A DNA stretch of 64,000 nucleotides from Gemmatimonadaceae bacterium (GCA_037721215.1 JBBJNV010000007.1:62001-126000); one strand, 5' to 3'. Numbered from the stretch's first letter, positions 54,737 through 64,000 are shown. Notes: a model not told the origin generated them from the sequence alone. Numbers and translations: made by a program.

Positions 54737-56043
54737 CAGGCGTATACGCCACGCAACCGGTGTACAGTCGCGACCCGATTGATGGCAAGCATATAAGCAG
54801 CCGTGCGCATGTTCACCCGATGCTCCTTCGACAAGTCCAGGACTGCCTGAAAACTGTTGACCATGATATCCCCGAGACGGTCGTTGACCAGCTGTTCCGT
54901 CCAGAAATACCCACCTCGGTCCTGCACCCACTCGAAGTATGATACCGTCACGCCGCCGGCATTGGCGAGGATGTCCGGGATCACGAAAACGCCGTTCTCT
55001 TCGAGAATGGAATCCGCGCCGGCGGTCGTCGGCCCGTTCGCGCCTTCGCAGATTATCCGGGCACGGATGCCGCCGGCGTTCTTTGCAGTGATCACATTCT
55101 CGAGCGCGGCGGGCAGCAGCACGTCGACATCGAGGGCGAGCAGGTCAGCCCCGCTGATCGTCTCGCCCCTGCCATAACCCTCGAGTGTGCGGTGAATGGC
55201 CGTGTAGGCGATCGCGTCGTCGATGTCGATTCCATTCGCATCGTGAATGGCAACTGAGCGATCGCTTATTGCGACTATCCTGCAGCCCTCTCGCTGCAGC
55301 AATTTTGCCGCGACCGAGCCGACGTTGCCGAATCCCTGGACAGCTACCGTCGTCCCGGCTATCGGCATGCCGAGATGCTCGAGCGCCTGCCTGGTGACGA
55401 TCATGCACCCCCGGCCCGTCGCCTCCCGCCGTCCCAGGGAGCCACCCATCTCCACTGGCTTGCCGGTCACAACAGCCGTGACCGTATGACCGACATGCAT
55501 GGAATATGTATCCATGATCCATGCCATGACCCGCTCGTTGGTATTGACGTCCGGAGCAGGAACATCCGAGTCCGGCCCGAGCACCTGAATGATGCCGGCC
55601 GTGTAGCGCCGCGTGAGGCGCTCCAGCTCCGCAATGCTCATCGTGTCCGGATCGCACACGACACCACCCTTCGCGCCGCCAAAAGGAATGTTTACCACCG
55701 CGCACTTCCAGGTCATCCAGGCGGCGAGCGCTTTCACCTCTTCAAGCGTCACCTGCCTGTCGAACCGGATGCCGCCCTTGGCCGGTCCGCGAGACGTGTT
55801 GTAAAGAACCCGGTAGCCTGTGAAAACCTCCACTTCACCATTGTCCATCATGACCGGAACCGAGACAATGATCTGTTTTTCAGGGTGCCTCAGAACGCGA
55901 TAGAGCCCGGGCTCGAGGTTGAGCAGTTCCGCCGCCTTGTCGAACCGGAGCATCATCGCTTCGAACGGATTCTCCTCATTGAGAAACGTTTCCTTGTCGG
56001 GTCCTACAATCGTTCTCGTGGGTGTGCGGCGATCAATGAGCAT
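54736..56043 (-). CDS. gdhA: Glutamate dehydrogenase (Glu/Leu/Phe/Val family)
   Basis: Encodes 435 residues. The dinucleotide fold has [17 protein letters not shown] near residue 215; substrate lysines lie in PAKGGIRFD near 90 and [19 protein letters not shown] near 108-126. It interconverts glutamate and 2-oxoglutarate/ammonia. It lies 25 bp after lpxK without a clear promoter or Shine-Dalgarno site, so it may be part of the envelope superoperon. Cofactor preference is not determined. Confidence 0.93.
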   Translation of the reverse strand: MLIDRRTPTRTIVGPDKETFLNEENPFEAMMLRFDKAAELLNLEPGLYRVLRHPEKQIIVSVPVMMDNGEVEVFTGYRVLYNTSRGPAKGGIRFDRQVTLEEVKALAAWMTWKCAVVNIPFGGAKGGVVCDPDTMSIAELERLTRRYTAGIIQVLGPDSDVPAPDVNTNERVMAWIMDTYSMHVGHTVTAVVTGKPVEMGGSLGRREATGRGCMIVTRQALEHLGMPIAGTTVAVQGFGNVGSVAAKLLQREGCRIVAISDRSVAIHDANGIDIDDAIAYTAIHRTLEGYGRGETISGADLLALDVDVLLPAALENVITAKNAGGIRARIICEGANGPTTAGADSILEENGVFVIPDILANAGGVTVSYFEWVQDRGGYFWTEQLVNDRLGDIMVNSFQAVLDLSKEHRVNMRTAAYMLAINRVATVHRLRGVYA

Positions 56044-56068
56044 GTAGTAAGCGCTTCAGATACCTGGT

Positions 56069-57085
56069 TCATGGACGGAGCGCAGGATTGAAGCGCTCCA
56101 GCAGAGCGTCGATTGCGGCATTGCCGCTCTCGACTTCAAGTGACTGCGAAACATACCATAAAGGGGGTGCATCGGCAGGCCAGAGCGAGTTGAGTTTCAC
56201 TGCATCCTTGAGAGTGCAAACCGCGATATCGACACGCTCATCACGCAGGATGATTCTGGAGATATCGGCGGGCGAGAACGCGTGATGGTCGGCGAATATC
56301 CGGGCAACAACTGCCGCTCCGAGCGCTTCGATCTGCTGAATGAACGCGCGCGGATTCCCAACAGCAACGATGGCCAGGACTCGCTTGCCGTTGAGATGGG
56401 AGAGAGGCAATGTGTCTGTGTCACTGCCAGGGCGAACCAGCTGCGCCAGAACCAGTCTCACCACCGCTTGCCGGATCATCGGTGCGGCGCCAGCGATCGC
56501 GGCAGACACGGCGTCTCGTTGAGCATCAGTTGCCGTCTTGCGGGTGATGATCGCGATTGCCGCTCTGCGTATCGCAGAGATGGGTTCCCGCCACGGTCCG
56601 GCGGGCAGCAGCCGGATGGATCCCGTCCATTGGTCCGCGCTCACCAGCACTACATCTATATCCCGCGCTGCACGGCGATGTTGAAACGCATCGTCGAGCA
56701 CAGCGACGTTGGCGCCCGCCAACGCTGCTTCCCTGATCCCTGCAACTCTGTCGCGGTTGATGATCACGGGGATGTGCTTGTTTATCCGGGCGTGCACCAG
56801 CGGCTCGTCTCCTCCGTACCCACGAAGAACAATCGCCGGCGTCATGCCCTGACGCGACAGCCGGGCGGCAATCCATGCACTGACTGGTGTTTTTCCCGTT
56901 CCCCCGACCGTCAGATTGCCGACACTGATGGATGGAATCGGAGACCGACGGGCACGCATGACACCGGCGTCGTACAGAGCTCCACGCAAAGCAACGATCC
57001 CCTGGTACGCGCGCGCAGCAGGCGCCAGCGCAATACGGGCGACGCGATCACGCGGTCGCTTGCCGGCCCACAGCTTGTCGATCAT
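56069..57085 (-). CDS. lpxK: Tetraacyldisaccharide 4'-kinase
   Basis: Encodes 338 residues. The P-loop region VGNLTVGGTGKTPVSAWIA lies near residues 55-73, RGYGGDEP near 88 and NVAVLDDAFQHRR near 127. It phosphorylates the lipid A disaccharide made by LpxB at position 4'. The start overlaps the DUF374 acyltransferase gene by four bases. Confidence 0.95.
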   Translation of the reverse strand: MIDKLWAGKRPRDRVARIALAPAARAYQGIVALRGALYDAGVMRARRSPIPSISVGNLTVGGTGKTPVSAWIAARLSRQGMTPAIVLRGYGGDEPLVHARINKHIPVIINRDRVAGIREAALAGANVAVLDDAFQHRRAARDIDVVLVSADQWTGSIRLLPAGPWREPISAIRRAAIAIITRKTATDAQRDAVSAAIAGAAPMIRQAVVRLVLAQLVRPGSDTDTLPLSHLNGKRVLAIVAVGNPRAFIQQIEALGAAVVARIFADHHAFSPADISRIILRDERVDIAVCTLKDAVKLNSLWPADAPPLWYVSQSLEVESGNAAIDALLERFNPALRP

Positions 57086-57735
57086 GCGCTGGCGCGACGA
57101 ACAGTGTCAGCCATTAGCGCCTCAAAATCCGCCGACTGCGCGGCCGCCTTCCGCGCGGTGTCGGCTTCAACACGAGCCGGCGCACCGTAGGAAACAGTCA
57201 CCGTCGCGAAGGGTTTCGGTATCATGAATCCGTCCCAGCTGGAAAGTTTCCACGCTCTGCTGGCGTGTGCCGCAACGGGAAGCAGCGGCGCGCCGGTACG
57301 CTGGGCTGCAACAAGTGCACCCGGGGCGAACTGGTGGGCCGGGCCCCTTGGCCCGTCAGGCGTCACCGCGACTTCATTGCCCGCATCGAGCGCTCGAACA
57401 AGCGCCAGCAACGCGCGACCGCCACCACGTGTCGTGGAACCGCGAATGAGATTATAACCGATCGACTGCGCGATCCGGGCGATCAATTCGCCATCGCTGT
57501 GCTCGCTCACCAGAATAGCGACGTGCTGGTGGCGATGATGCCAGATGAGCGGCAGCAGGTGTCCATGCCACAAAGAGAAGATAAAGGGCGTCTTCGACAG
57601 TCTGAGACTCACCAGGTGATCGCCACCGGTTATTCGATAGCGCCACGTCGACGCAAGCGCCCGGAGGACACCGCTGCCTGCAACCACCGACAGCCGCAGA
57701 TTCAATGACTTGTCCGCGTTGGCTGCAGTCTTCAC
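57082..57735 (-). CDS. DUF374 lysophospholipid-acyltransferase-like protein (possible late lipid A acyltransferase)
   Basis: Encodes 217 residues. The motifs FSLWHGHLLPLIW near residue 52, LVSEHSDGELIARIAQSIGY near 75, IRGSTTRGGGRALL near 97 and AVTPDGPRGP near 121 are those of DUF374. To my knowledge LpxJ, a secondary lipid A acyltransferase in epsilonproteobacteria, belongs to this family. Its position between lpxB and lpxK strongly suggests it acts on lipid A. No LpxL/LpxM-type gene is in the window. Confidence 0.82.
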   Translation of the reverse strand: MKTAANADKSLNLRLSVVAGSGVLRALASTWRYRITGGDHLVSLRLSKTPFIFSLWHGHLLPLIWHHRHQHVAILVSEHSDGELIARIAQSIGYNLIRGSTTRGGGRALLALVRALDAGNEVAVTPDGPRGPAHQFAPGALVAAQRTGAPLLPVAAHASRAWKLSSWDGFMIPKPFATVTVSYGAPARVEADTARKAAAQSADFEALMADTVRRASA

Positions 57736-58841
57736 CCGGCAAGCTCGCTTGCCATCACCGCAACACGCGCCGCGGCACCGGGAGTGCCAAGCTTTCCGCG
57801 CACCTCGGCCAGCCCAGCCAGAACGCGAGCACGTTCCGCATCGTCCGGTTTGAGCAGACGCTCGAGCTCACGGGCGACGGGCACCGGCTGAAGTGCATCC
57901 TGCACAAACTCTCTTGCCACTTCGCGGCCCGCAACAACGTTGACCAGTCCAATGTGTGGAATCGTGACCATCCATCTGGCAAGCAGGTACGATACGCCGC
58001 TCGTCCGGTAGGCAACCACCAGCGGACAGTCAGCGAGTGCCGCTTCGAGCGTCGTCGTCCCGCTCTTGCACAAGGCTGCGTCGGCAGCACGTAACACCGT
58101 AAAGGAGGCGGAATGCACGAGCCTGAATGGGCACTCCGATGCGGTCAGCTGGATGGACGGCGCGACGCTTACGATTACCTGAAGCGATGGGATCATCCGC
58201 ACTGCCTCCTTCGCGGCATCGACGAAATCGGAAATGTGGCGTTCAATTTCCTGCTGCCGGCTTCCAGGAAAAAGGGCCAGTACGGGAGAACCGGCCGACA
58301 GTCCGAGCGAGGCTCTGGCGTCGGACCTGGATGGCATCCCGCCGGCCCTGTCAAGCAAAGGATGCCCGACGAACGTTGCGTCAATTCCCGCTCCGCGCAA
58401 CAACGGTTCTTCAAAAGGTAGAATCACCGCCGCCCTGGTGACGACTTTCGCGAGCTTCGGCAGTCGGTTCCCACCCCAGGCCCATACCTGTGGAGTGATG
58501 TAATACAGCACAGGCACGTTGGCGTCAGTGGCCGCGCGGGCGACCTTCATGTTGAAGCCCGGGTAATCGACGACGATTACAGCCGCGACGTTACCCGTAG
58601 CCAGCCTGGTCCGAATTATCTCGAGCAGCACATAGTGCCGGGGAATGTGCCGAATCACTTCGGTGAAGCCCATCAGCCCGGTCTCGAATCGATCGAACAG
58701 CTTGACGCCGGCCTGCTCCATCAGCGGGCCGCCAAACCCCGTCAGCTCCAGGTCGGGTCGCAACTGCCTGAGTTCCGTCGCGACTCCAGCCGCGTGGATG
58801 TCCCCGGACGCTTCGCCGGCGACGAACAGAATTTCAGGCAC
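57732..58841 (-). CDS. lpxB: Lipid-A-disaccharide synthase
   Basis: Encodes 369 residues when started at GTG 58841, which gives the family N-terminus PEILFVAGEASGDIHAA; an ATG 27 codons upstream lies inside the previous gene and is unlikely. GFGGPLMEQAGVKL near residue 32, YYITPQVWAW near 115 and LFPGSRQQEIERH near 190 are LpxB motifs. It joins UDP-2,3-diacylglucosamine to lipid X. It overlaps the upstream oxidoreductase gene by eight bases. Confidence 0.95.
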   Translation of the reverse strand: MPEILFVAGEASGDIHAAGVATELRQLRPDLELTGFGGPLMEQAGVKLFDRFETGLMGFTEVIRHIPRHYVLLEIIRTRLATGNVAAVIVVDYPGFNMKVARAATDANVPVLYYITPQVWAWGGNRLPKLAKVVTRAAVILPFEEPLLRGAGIDATFVGHPLLDRAGGMPSRSDARASLGLSAGSPVLALFPGSRQQEIERHISDFVDAAKEAVRMIPSLQVIVSVAPSIQLTASECPFRLVHSASFTVLRAADAALCKSGTTTLEAALADCPLVVAYRTSGVSYLLARWMVTIPHIGLVNVVAGREVAREFVQDALQPVPVARELERLLKPDDAERARVLAGLAEVRGKLGTPGAAARVAVMASELAG

Positions 58842-59838
58842 GGGCTGGCAGAGCTTCTCCCGTAAAAGCAGGGCCCGTTCGTTCGATCTCTGCAACGATT
58901 CGCAATGCAACCGCAAGTGCACGACGGCCGTCGTCGCCCGTTACGACAACCGGGCCATCTCCGCGAATTGCTGCAACGAAACTCTCGAACTCGAGTTTCA
59001 GCGGCTCTCCTTCCGGGGCGGTGAGGGATATTCTATCGACGAAGTCAGTGATGTCGACCGGCCCCGCGGGTGGGCGCATCGCAAGAGCCTTTTCTTTCAA
59101 TCGAAAGAAATCGCCTGTGCCGGCCGCAAGATCCAGCGATATGTACCCGCTTTCCTGGAATATCCTGATCTTGCGCACCCTGTCGCGTGAGATTCGGCTC
59201 GACGTGATGTTGGCAACGGCACCTGATGAAAAAGTGACACGGGCGTTCGCAATGTCGAGCATTGGCGTGAGCACAGGCACACCCACTGCTGCGATCTCTT
59301 CAGCAGTGTCTCCCACGAGAGTCAGCACCAGGTCTATGTCGTGGATCATCAGGTCGAGGACGACGGCCACGTCCGAGCCACGGACGCTGAACAGCGCAAG
59401 ACGTTCGCTTTCTATGAAGCGCGGCCGCGACACGTATGGAAGCGCCGCGCGAACCGCACGGTTGAAGCGTTCGACGTGGCCCGTCTGCACCAGGCAGCCA
59501 TTGACGTGCGCAAGTCTCAACAATTCATCGGCCTCCGCAAGCGTCGCCGCGATCGGCTTTTCGATAAAGACATGCTTGCCCGCCATGAGCGCGTCACGCG
59601 CAACCGCGAAATGTGCCGGAGTTGGAACGACGACGGTCACCGCATCCACCTGGCCGATCAGCGTCGCCATGTCGCGATGACGAACCACTCCGAGTTCCGC
59701 GCTTACAAGGTCTGCGCGTTCGTCAGTGGCTTCCACAAAACCAGCCAGCTTCACGCCCTCCATGTCGCGCAATATCCGGATGTGATGATACCCGAGACTT
59801 CCGGCACCAATAACGCCGATGCGTACTGGAAAACTCAA
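58834..59838 (-). CDS. Gfo/Idh/MocA oxidoreductase, GnnA-like candidate
   Basis: Encodes 334 residues. The Rossmann motif IGVIGAGSLGYHHIR is at the N-terminus, the catalytic EKP motif in HVFIEKPIAATL near residue 94, GHVERFNRA near 120 and DLMIHDIDL near 162. In Acidithiobacillus, gnnA (UDP-GlcNAc 3-oxidase of this family) lies between lpxA and lpxB and works with the aminotransferase GnnB to give 3-amino lipid A. The position is identical here, but no gnnB is present in the window. It overlaps lpxA by four bases. Confidence 0.82.
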   Translation of the reverse strand: MSFPVRIGVIGAGSLGYHHIRILRDMEGVKLAGFVEATDERADLVSAELGVVRHRDMATLIGQVDAVTVVVPTPAHFAVARDALMAGKHVFIEKPIAATLAEADELLRLAHVNGCLVQTGHVERFNRAVRAALPYVSRPRFIESERLALFSVRGSDVAVVLDLMIHDIDLVLTLVGDTAEEIAAVGVPVLTPMLDIANARVTFSSGAVANITSSRISRDRVRKIRIFQESGYISLDLAAGTGDFFRLKEKALAMRPPAGPVDITDFVDRISLTAPEGEPLKLEFESFVAAIRGDGPVVVTGDDGRRALAVALRIVAEIERTGPAFTGEALPARA

Positions 59839-60614
59839 ACCACGACTCCGCGCTCGCTTGCCTCGACAAACGCCATCAGCTCTCTGACTTCCGGGAAGTG
59901 CTCGAGTTCAGTTTCTGCCTGCTGCATCGCCTGACTGAGGTTCAGGTCGGATCGGAAAAACAGCCGGTACGCACGTTTCAGCTCGCGCACGACTTCATCC
60001 GGGAATCCGTTTCTTTGCAGTCCGACGCTGTTGAGACCGTACAGCCGCACCGGATTTCCAACCGCTTTCAGAAACGGCGGGATGTCTTTCGACACGCGCG
60101 AGCACCCGCCAATGAAGCTGTTGCGACCAACCCGGACAAACTGGTGCACCGCTGAAAGCCCGGAGACCGTTGCTTTCTCGTCGATTACTACGTGCCCGGC
60201 GAGCTGAACGCCGTTTGCGAGAATCACTCCGTTGCCCACCTGGCAATCGTGCGCAAGGTGCACGTACGACATGAGCAGACAGCCACTGCCGACAACAGTC
60301 CTGAACGAATGCGAAGTCCCGCGATTCACCGTCGAATACTCGCGGATGACTGTGTCGTTGCCGATCTCGACGAAAGTTTTTTCGCCGCCGTACTTGAGAT
60401 CCTGCGGCGCCCCGCCGAGAACAGTGCCCACCCCGACCTTGACGTTTGAGCCGAGCTTTACATCGCGCTCGAGCGTAACCCGCGGCGCGAGATGACAGTT
60501 ATCGCCAATCTCACACCCCTCTCCCACAATCGTGAATGGTCCGATCTCCACCCCTGCACCGATCTGAGCGTCATCAGCGACAATTGCAGAGCGATGAATC
60601 TCCGCGCGTTTCAT
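59835..60614 (-). CDS. lpxA: UDP-N-acetylglucosamine O-acyltransferase
   Basis: Encodes 259 residues with a left-handed beta-helix of hexapeptide repeats followed by a helical C-terminus. The catalytic histidine lies in VHLAHDCQVGN near residue 120, and GGAPQDLKYGGE near 69 and VHQFVRVG near 156 match LpxA. It attaches the first 3-hydroxyacyl chain to UDP-GlcNAc or its 3-amino analogue; the adjacent GnnA-like gene makes the second option worth testing. Overlaps both neighbours. Confidence 0.95.
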   Translation of the reverse strand: MKRAEIHRSAIVADDAQIGAGVEIGPFTIVGEGCEIGDNCHLAPRVTLERDVKLGSNVKVGVGTVLGGAPQDLKYGGEKTFVEIGNDTVIREYSTVNRGTSHSFRTVVGSGCLLMSYVHLAHDCQVGNGVILANGVQLAGHVVIDEKATVSGLSAVHQFVRVGRNSFIGGCSRVSKDIPPFLKAVGNPVRLYGLNSVGLQRNGFPDEVVRELKRAYRLFFRSDLNLSQAMQQAETELEHFPEVRELMAFVEASERGVVV

Positions 60615-61924
60615 CGGTCTCTGACCATGGCGGCCATATCAGCTTCAGCCACCACTTCCCCATCCACCTTCCCCACACCGCGCATCTTGCATACCTTGCC
60701 GCGTATCTGGACAATCTCAAGCTCGAAAATGATCTGATCGCCGGGCTTCACTGGCTTTCTGAACTTGACGTTGTCGAGCGACATGAAATACACGACCTTC
60801 GCGTCCAGGTCGTCGAGCGAACCCATGAGCAGCATTCCGCCGACCTGAGCCATTGCTTCGATTATCAACACTCCCGGCATGATCGGATGCCCCGGAAAGT
60901 GCCCCTGAAAAAAAGGCTCGTTGATCGTGACGTTCTTCAGCCCCACAATGCGTTTGTTATGCTCGATCTCGAGGATCCGATCCACCAGTAGGAACGGGTA
61001 ACGATGAGCGAGGACCTTCATGATGTCTTCGATTGCGTAAACCATGTCACCTCTGCCAGACTTCTGCCGGTTCCGAAGGGCGGCACCGCCGGACTGCAAA
61101 GTACCAGTCCGCATCAGTTCCCGCAGTAGCGTTACCGTGCCGCGATGACTTGGCCTGGTAGCAATAATTTTCGCACTGATTCGCGCTCCCGCGAGTGCGA
61201 GGTCCCCCACACAGTCCATCATCTTGTGTCTGACGAACTCATCGCGCCAGCGCAGCGGACCGCTTACCACATTGTCGTCATCGAGCACGATCGCATTCTC
61301 CAGCGACGCGCCCTGGATCAGGCCCTTCCCACGCAGTGATTCCACCTCACTTAGAAAGCCGAACGTCCGGGCCCTGGACAACTCTGTCGAAAAAGTGTCT
61401 CTGGTGATCTCGAGCCGCATCGTCTGGCGACCGATTTTCGGATGTGGAAACTCGATTGTAACATCGAGCTCGAGGCCGGACGCCGGCTGCGCGTCATATA
61501 TGGATTCCCCATCGATGATCCGAACCGGCTCCGCGATAATGAGATAGTCGGGTTCCCCCCCGATGTCAGCGAGCCCGACGCTCTGGAGCGCCGCGAAGAA
61601 AGACGCCGCGCTACCATCAACAATCGGTGGCTCCGGCCCGTCCATCGTGATGATGAGGTCGTCGATTCCCGATGCGGCAACCGCGGCGAGCACATGTTCA
61701 ACAGTGTGGACAGTATTTGCGCCGCGTCCGAGCTGCGTCCGCCGCTCACTCGCGGAGACCTGAGCCAGCCGCGCGGGTATCTCCGGCGCACCCTCGATGT
61801 CCGTACGCTGAATGACGATCCCAGCTCCCGATGCAGCCGGGCAAAAGGAGAGCCTGCACGGCTGCCCGAGATGCAGCCCAATGCCTTCGACGGTGGCAGG
61901 TGCCGCAACAGTAAAGCGGCTCAC
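60611..61924 (-). CDS. lpxC-fabZ: Bifunctional UDP-3-O-acyl-GlcNAc deacetylase / 3-hydroxyacyl-ACP dehydratase (LpxC-FabZ fusion)
   Basis: Encodes 437 residues. The LpxC half (1-285) has zinc ligands in [10 protein letters not shown] near residue 75 and [13 protein letters not shown] near 232. The FabZ half (from about 292, [19 protein letters not shown]) has the catalytic histidine in [11 protein letters not shown] near 342 and glutamate in [10 protein letters not shown] near 356. One chain commits hydroxyacyl groups to lipid A while the other dehydrates hydroxyacyl-ACP for phospholipids, putting both branches at 1:1. Such fusions are known in Bacteroidetes-type bacteria. Confidence 0.96.
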   Translation of the reverse strand: MSRFTVAAPATVEGIGLHLGQPCRLSFCPAASGAGIVIQRTDIEGAPEIPARLAQVSASERRTQLGRGANTVHTVEHVLAAVAASGIDDLIITMDGPEPPIVDGSAASFFAALQSVGLADIGGEPDYLIIAEPVRIIDGESIYDAQPASGLELDVTIEFPHPKIGRQTMRLEITRDTFSTELSRARTFGFLSEVESLRGKGLIQGASLENAIVLDDDNVVSGPLRWRDEFVRHKMMDCVGDLALAGARISAKIIATRPSHRGTVTLLRELMRTGTLQSGGAALRNRQKSGRGDMVYAIEDIMKVLAHRYPFLLVDRILEIEHNKRIVGLKNVTINEPFFQGHFPGHPIMPGVLIIEAMAQVGGMLLMGSLDDLDAKVVYFMSLDNVKFRKPVKPGDQIIFELEIVQIRGKVCKMRGVGKVDGEVVAEADMAAMVRDR

Positions 61925-62991
61925 TCTCTCTCACTTTCCTCGAGCATTCGCTCGATCCGTTTGAGCACGCCAGAAAGTCTAAAGAGGGCGCCCGATGCGC
62001 GAAGCGATTCACGATGAGGCCGCGCCGGATAACCAGACCAGATTTCACCTGCCGGCACGTCGCCGAAGACTCCCGCTTGTGCGGCGATCTGCGCGCCTTT
62101 CCCAATAGTCACATGGCCGGAAACACCGGCTTGCCCGGCAATCACGCATCCGTCTTCGATACGCACCGACCCCGCAATGCCCGCTTGCGCCATTATCAGA
62201 CAAAGTCTGCCAACGCGCACATTGTGCGCGATCTGCACCAGATTGTCGATCTTCGTGCCGTCTCCGATCACCGTATCGTCAATGCTTCCACGATCGATGG
62301 TGGTGTTTGCACCAACCTCAACATCGTTGCCTACCACGCACCGCCCCACATGCGGGATTCGTGCGTGTGCCCCATCGGCAAACACATAGCCGAACCCGTC
62401 GGCGCCAATCCGCGCTCCGGAGTGGATCACCACGCGCTCCCCCAACTCGGCGCCAGAGTACAGAGTCGCCCCCGGCAGCAACCTCGAGCCGGTGCCGATC
62501 ATTACGCGATCACCGACGACACAATGGGCTCCGATCCACACTCCGTCGCCTACAACGGCGTGCTCACCAATTACAACGTATTCGTCGAGTGATACGCCTT
62601 CACCTAGTTTGACTCCGCGGCCAATTCGGGCGGTTGCATGTATACCCGGACGCTTGTTGAGCGCGGGATACAGTCTCGGCAGCAGACAAAGCAAGGCCTG
62701 GTGTGGATTTTCGACCACGATGCGCGATGGTGTGGGACCGGGAGCGTCGGCGAGCGATGGGGTGACGAGAACGATCCCCGCACGAGTGCTCGCGAATTCC
62801 CGGGTGTAGCGAAGGTGCGCAAAGAAGCCAAGCTGCGAAGGCCCAGCCCGGTCCAGAGCCGCAATGCTATCGACAATTGTATCGGGCGCACCCCTGAGTT
62901 CACCGCTTACCAGGCCTGCAACGACATCAGCGGTGAGCGTGCTGGCACGCTCACCGCTGAGAGATTTTGCGCTCGTTACCGCCAGCGTCAC
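61921..62991 (-). CDS. lpxD: UDP-3-O-acylglucosamine N-acyltransferase
   Basis: Encodes 356 residues. An N-terminal uridine-binding domain (about 1-105, [15 protein letters not shown]) is followed by a left-handed beta-helix ([38 protein letters not shown]) with the catalytic histidine region [21 protein letters not shown] near 255. It adds the amide-linked acyl chain to the LpxC product. It overlaps skp and lpxC-fabZ by four bases each. Confidence 0.95.
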   Translation of the reverse strand: MTLAVTSAKSLSGERASTLTADVVAGLVSGELRGAPDTIVDSIAALDRAGPSQLGFFAHLRYTREFASTRAGIVLVTPSLADAPGPTPSRIVVENPHQALLCLLPRLYPALNKRPGIHATARIGRGVKLGEGVSLDEYVVIGEHAVVGDGVWIGAHCVVGDRVMIGTGSRLLPGATLYSGAELGERVVIHSGARIGADGFGYVFADGAHARIPHVGRCVVGNDVEVGANTTIDRGSIDDTVIGDGTKIDNLVQIAHNVRVGRLCLIMAQAGIAGSVRIEDGCVIAGQAGVSGHVTIGKGAQIAAQAGVFGDVPAGEIWSGYPARPHRESLRASGALFRLSGVLKRIERMLEESERE

Positions 62992-63593
62992 CGACCCGGT
63001 GGTCGTGACACTCCTGCTGGCTGAGGGGTAAGCGATCGGGCAGCTGTGGGCTTGGGAGCCGCTTTCACTCTGGCAAGCACCTTTGACGTAAGATCGAGCT
63101 GTTTGTCAGCCGCGAGTATTACGCCACTCTGGGTAGCCACATCGAAAATGATCGCATAGCCATCCTCGGCTCGCACCTGCTCGATGATCTTCTGGATGTT
63201 CTCCATTATCGGCCGCACGAGTTCTGCCTGGCGCGTCTGCATCTGCTGGTCGAGTTGCTGCGCACGAGTGCGGTAACTGGTTTCACGATCCTGAATAACC
63301 TTGGCCCGCGACACGCGCGTCACACTGTCAAGGCGACCTGCTTCCTTGTCGAACGTCGCCGCCATCGTCTGCAGCGAGTCGCTCATTCGCTGGAGCTGTG
63401 CCTGATAGGCGGTCACTTCGCCCTTGAAGCGCGTTTCAGCCTCCGCCCGTCCTGGCGCTTCCGAGAGGATCTGGGCCGAGTTGATCCATCCAATCTTTGC
63501 CGGCGATTGGGCGAAGGCCGAACCGGTCACGGCTGCACCGGCAATGAGTGCGAACGTCGCCGCACGAAACAAACCACGCATGAAGAACTCCAA
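62988..63593 (-). CDS. skp: OmpH/Skp-family periplasmic chaperone
   Basis: Encodes 201 residues. A signal peptide ([20 protein letters not shown], cleavage near residue 28) is followed by [16 protein letters not shown] and a long coiled-coil (about 55-140) rich in Q, E and R, as in Skp, which holds unfolded outer-membrane proteins. The tail is proline-rich ([15 protein letters not shown]). ATG 63593 lies two bases after the bamA stop; an internal ATG four codons on is also possible. bamA-skp-lpxD is the classic envelope order. Confidence 0.9.
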   Translation of the reverse strand: MEFFMRGLFRAATFALIAGAAVTGSAFAQSPAKIGWINSAQILSEAPGRAEAETRFKGEVTAYQAQLQRMSDSLQTMAATFDKEAGRLDSVTRVSRAKVIQDRETSYRTRAQQLDQQMQTRQAELVRPIMENIQKIIEQVRAEDGYAIIFDVATQSGVILAADKQLDLTSKVLARVKAAPKPTAARSLTPQPAGVSRPPGR

Positions 63594-63595
63594 TG

Positions 63596-64000
63596 TTAGA
63601 AGAACTGTCCAAGTTTGAAATGCAGCTTCCAGCCTGGAGCCGGGCGACCGGCAGTGTCCAGACGATCGAATCCATACCCTAGATCGATGCCGATCGGTCC
63701 AAGCGGGCTCACCAATGCCGCCCCAAATCCCGCACCGCGGAACAGCCGCGTAGGATTGAATTCGCGCGGATGATTCCAGACGTTTCCACCTTCGAAGAAA
63801 GTATTGACGTAAAGCGACTGATTGACCCTCAGCCCGAGCTCGGCCGTTCCGGTGAAGAATGCGTTACCGAACGACTCGCGCCGCGCGCCACCGCCCGAGC
63901 CCCCCTCAGTAGAAGGATCAAACCCTTGCGGCGTGATCGAAAATTCATCGTAGCCGCGCAACGCCTCGCCATACTGCGTCCCGCCGAGCGAGAACGACTG
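63596..64000 (-). CDS. bamA: Outer-membrane assembly factor BamA, C-terminal part (partial)
   Basis: The frame is open to the right window edge and encodes the last 134 residues. These are strands of the BamA barrel: SLGGTQYGEALRGYDEF, LRVNQSLYVNTFFEGGNVW and GPIGIDLGYGFDRL. The protein ends in phenylalanine (KLHFKLGQFF), the beta-signal recognised by the Bam complex. Upstream POTRA domains are outside the window. It heads, within this window, the minus-strand envelope operon. Confidence 0.92.
   Translation of the reverse strand, partial: QSFSLGGTQYGEALRGYDEFSITPQGFDPSTEGGSGGGARRESFGNAFFTGTAELGLRVNQSLYVNTFFEGGNVWNHPREFNPTRLFRGAGFGAALVSPLGPIGIDLGYGFDRLDTAGRPAPGWKLHFKLGQFF

Overview
The window is a gene-dense stretch (about 60% GC by eye) of a diderm bacterial chromosome. 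It carries about 68 protein genes, one tRNA, no rRNA, no mobile element and no CRISPR array. Four traits together point to Gemmatimonadota or a close FCB-group relative: a fused LpxC-FabZ, futalosine-pathway menaquinone genes, bshC (bacillithiol synthesis) and a complete lipid A/Kdo/Lpt gene set. No marker in the window proves the phylum, so this is an inference. Many genes begin with GTG or TTG and overlap the previous stop by 1-4 bases, so most of the window is long, translationally coupled operons.

Plus strand, 0-39.7 kb. The end of the nuo operon (nuoL end, nuoM, nuoN) is followed by a phosphohexomutase, a short UPF0182 membrane protein, carbamate kinase, and sucC-sucD-ndk closed by a hairpin. 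Next comes a lipid block (yceD, rpmF, plsX, fabH, fabD, fabG, acpP, fabF) that runs straight into mqnE-mqnA-mqnC, then ispF, a DedA protein, a Xer recombinase, a pabA/trpG-type amidotransferase and a predicted outer-membrane protein. A recognisable promoter opens the Kdo/LPS-export operon (kdsB, pyrG, kdsA, kdsD, lptC, lptA, lptB, rpoN). This leads into a membrane glycosylation cassette (GT2 with membrane anchor, GT4, YbhN-like protein, YfhO-like GT-C, second GT2) and ends with dapF and a DinB-like protein.

An AT-rich, gene-free stretch of 289 bp (39736-40024) separates the two transcription directions.

Minus strand, 40-64 kb, read right to left. An envelope superoperon (bamA, skp, lpxD, lpxC-fabZ, lpxA, Gfo/Idh oxidoreductase, lpxB, DUF374 acyltransferase, lpxK) is followed by gdhA, rlmH, a methyltransferase, bshC and murJ. 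uvrC stands alone behind a perfect -10 box only five bases from its ATG. A third operon (DUF512 radical SAM protein, der, plsY, gpsA, merR-like, GT2, surE, pcm, unknown, acyP) is followed by tRNA-Arg(CCT), a possible 36-residue small ORF and a TPR membrane protein.

The shared theme is building the envelope: fatty acids, phospholipid precursors, lipid A, Kdo, LPS export, OMP assembly, peptidoglycan precursor flipping and surface glycosylation. The least ordinary items are a lone GnnA-like oxidoreductase between lpxA and lpxB, an LptB with a 150-residue extra N-terminal domain, a methyltransferase coupled to bshC (candidate N-methyl-bacillithiol synthesis), an MqnE with a CX5CX2C cluster motif, and the glycosylation cassette.
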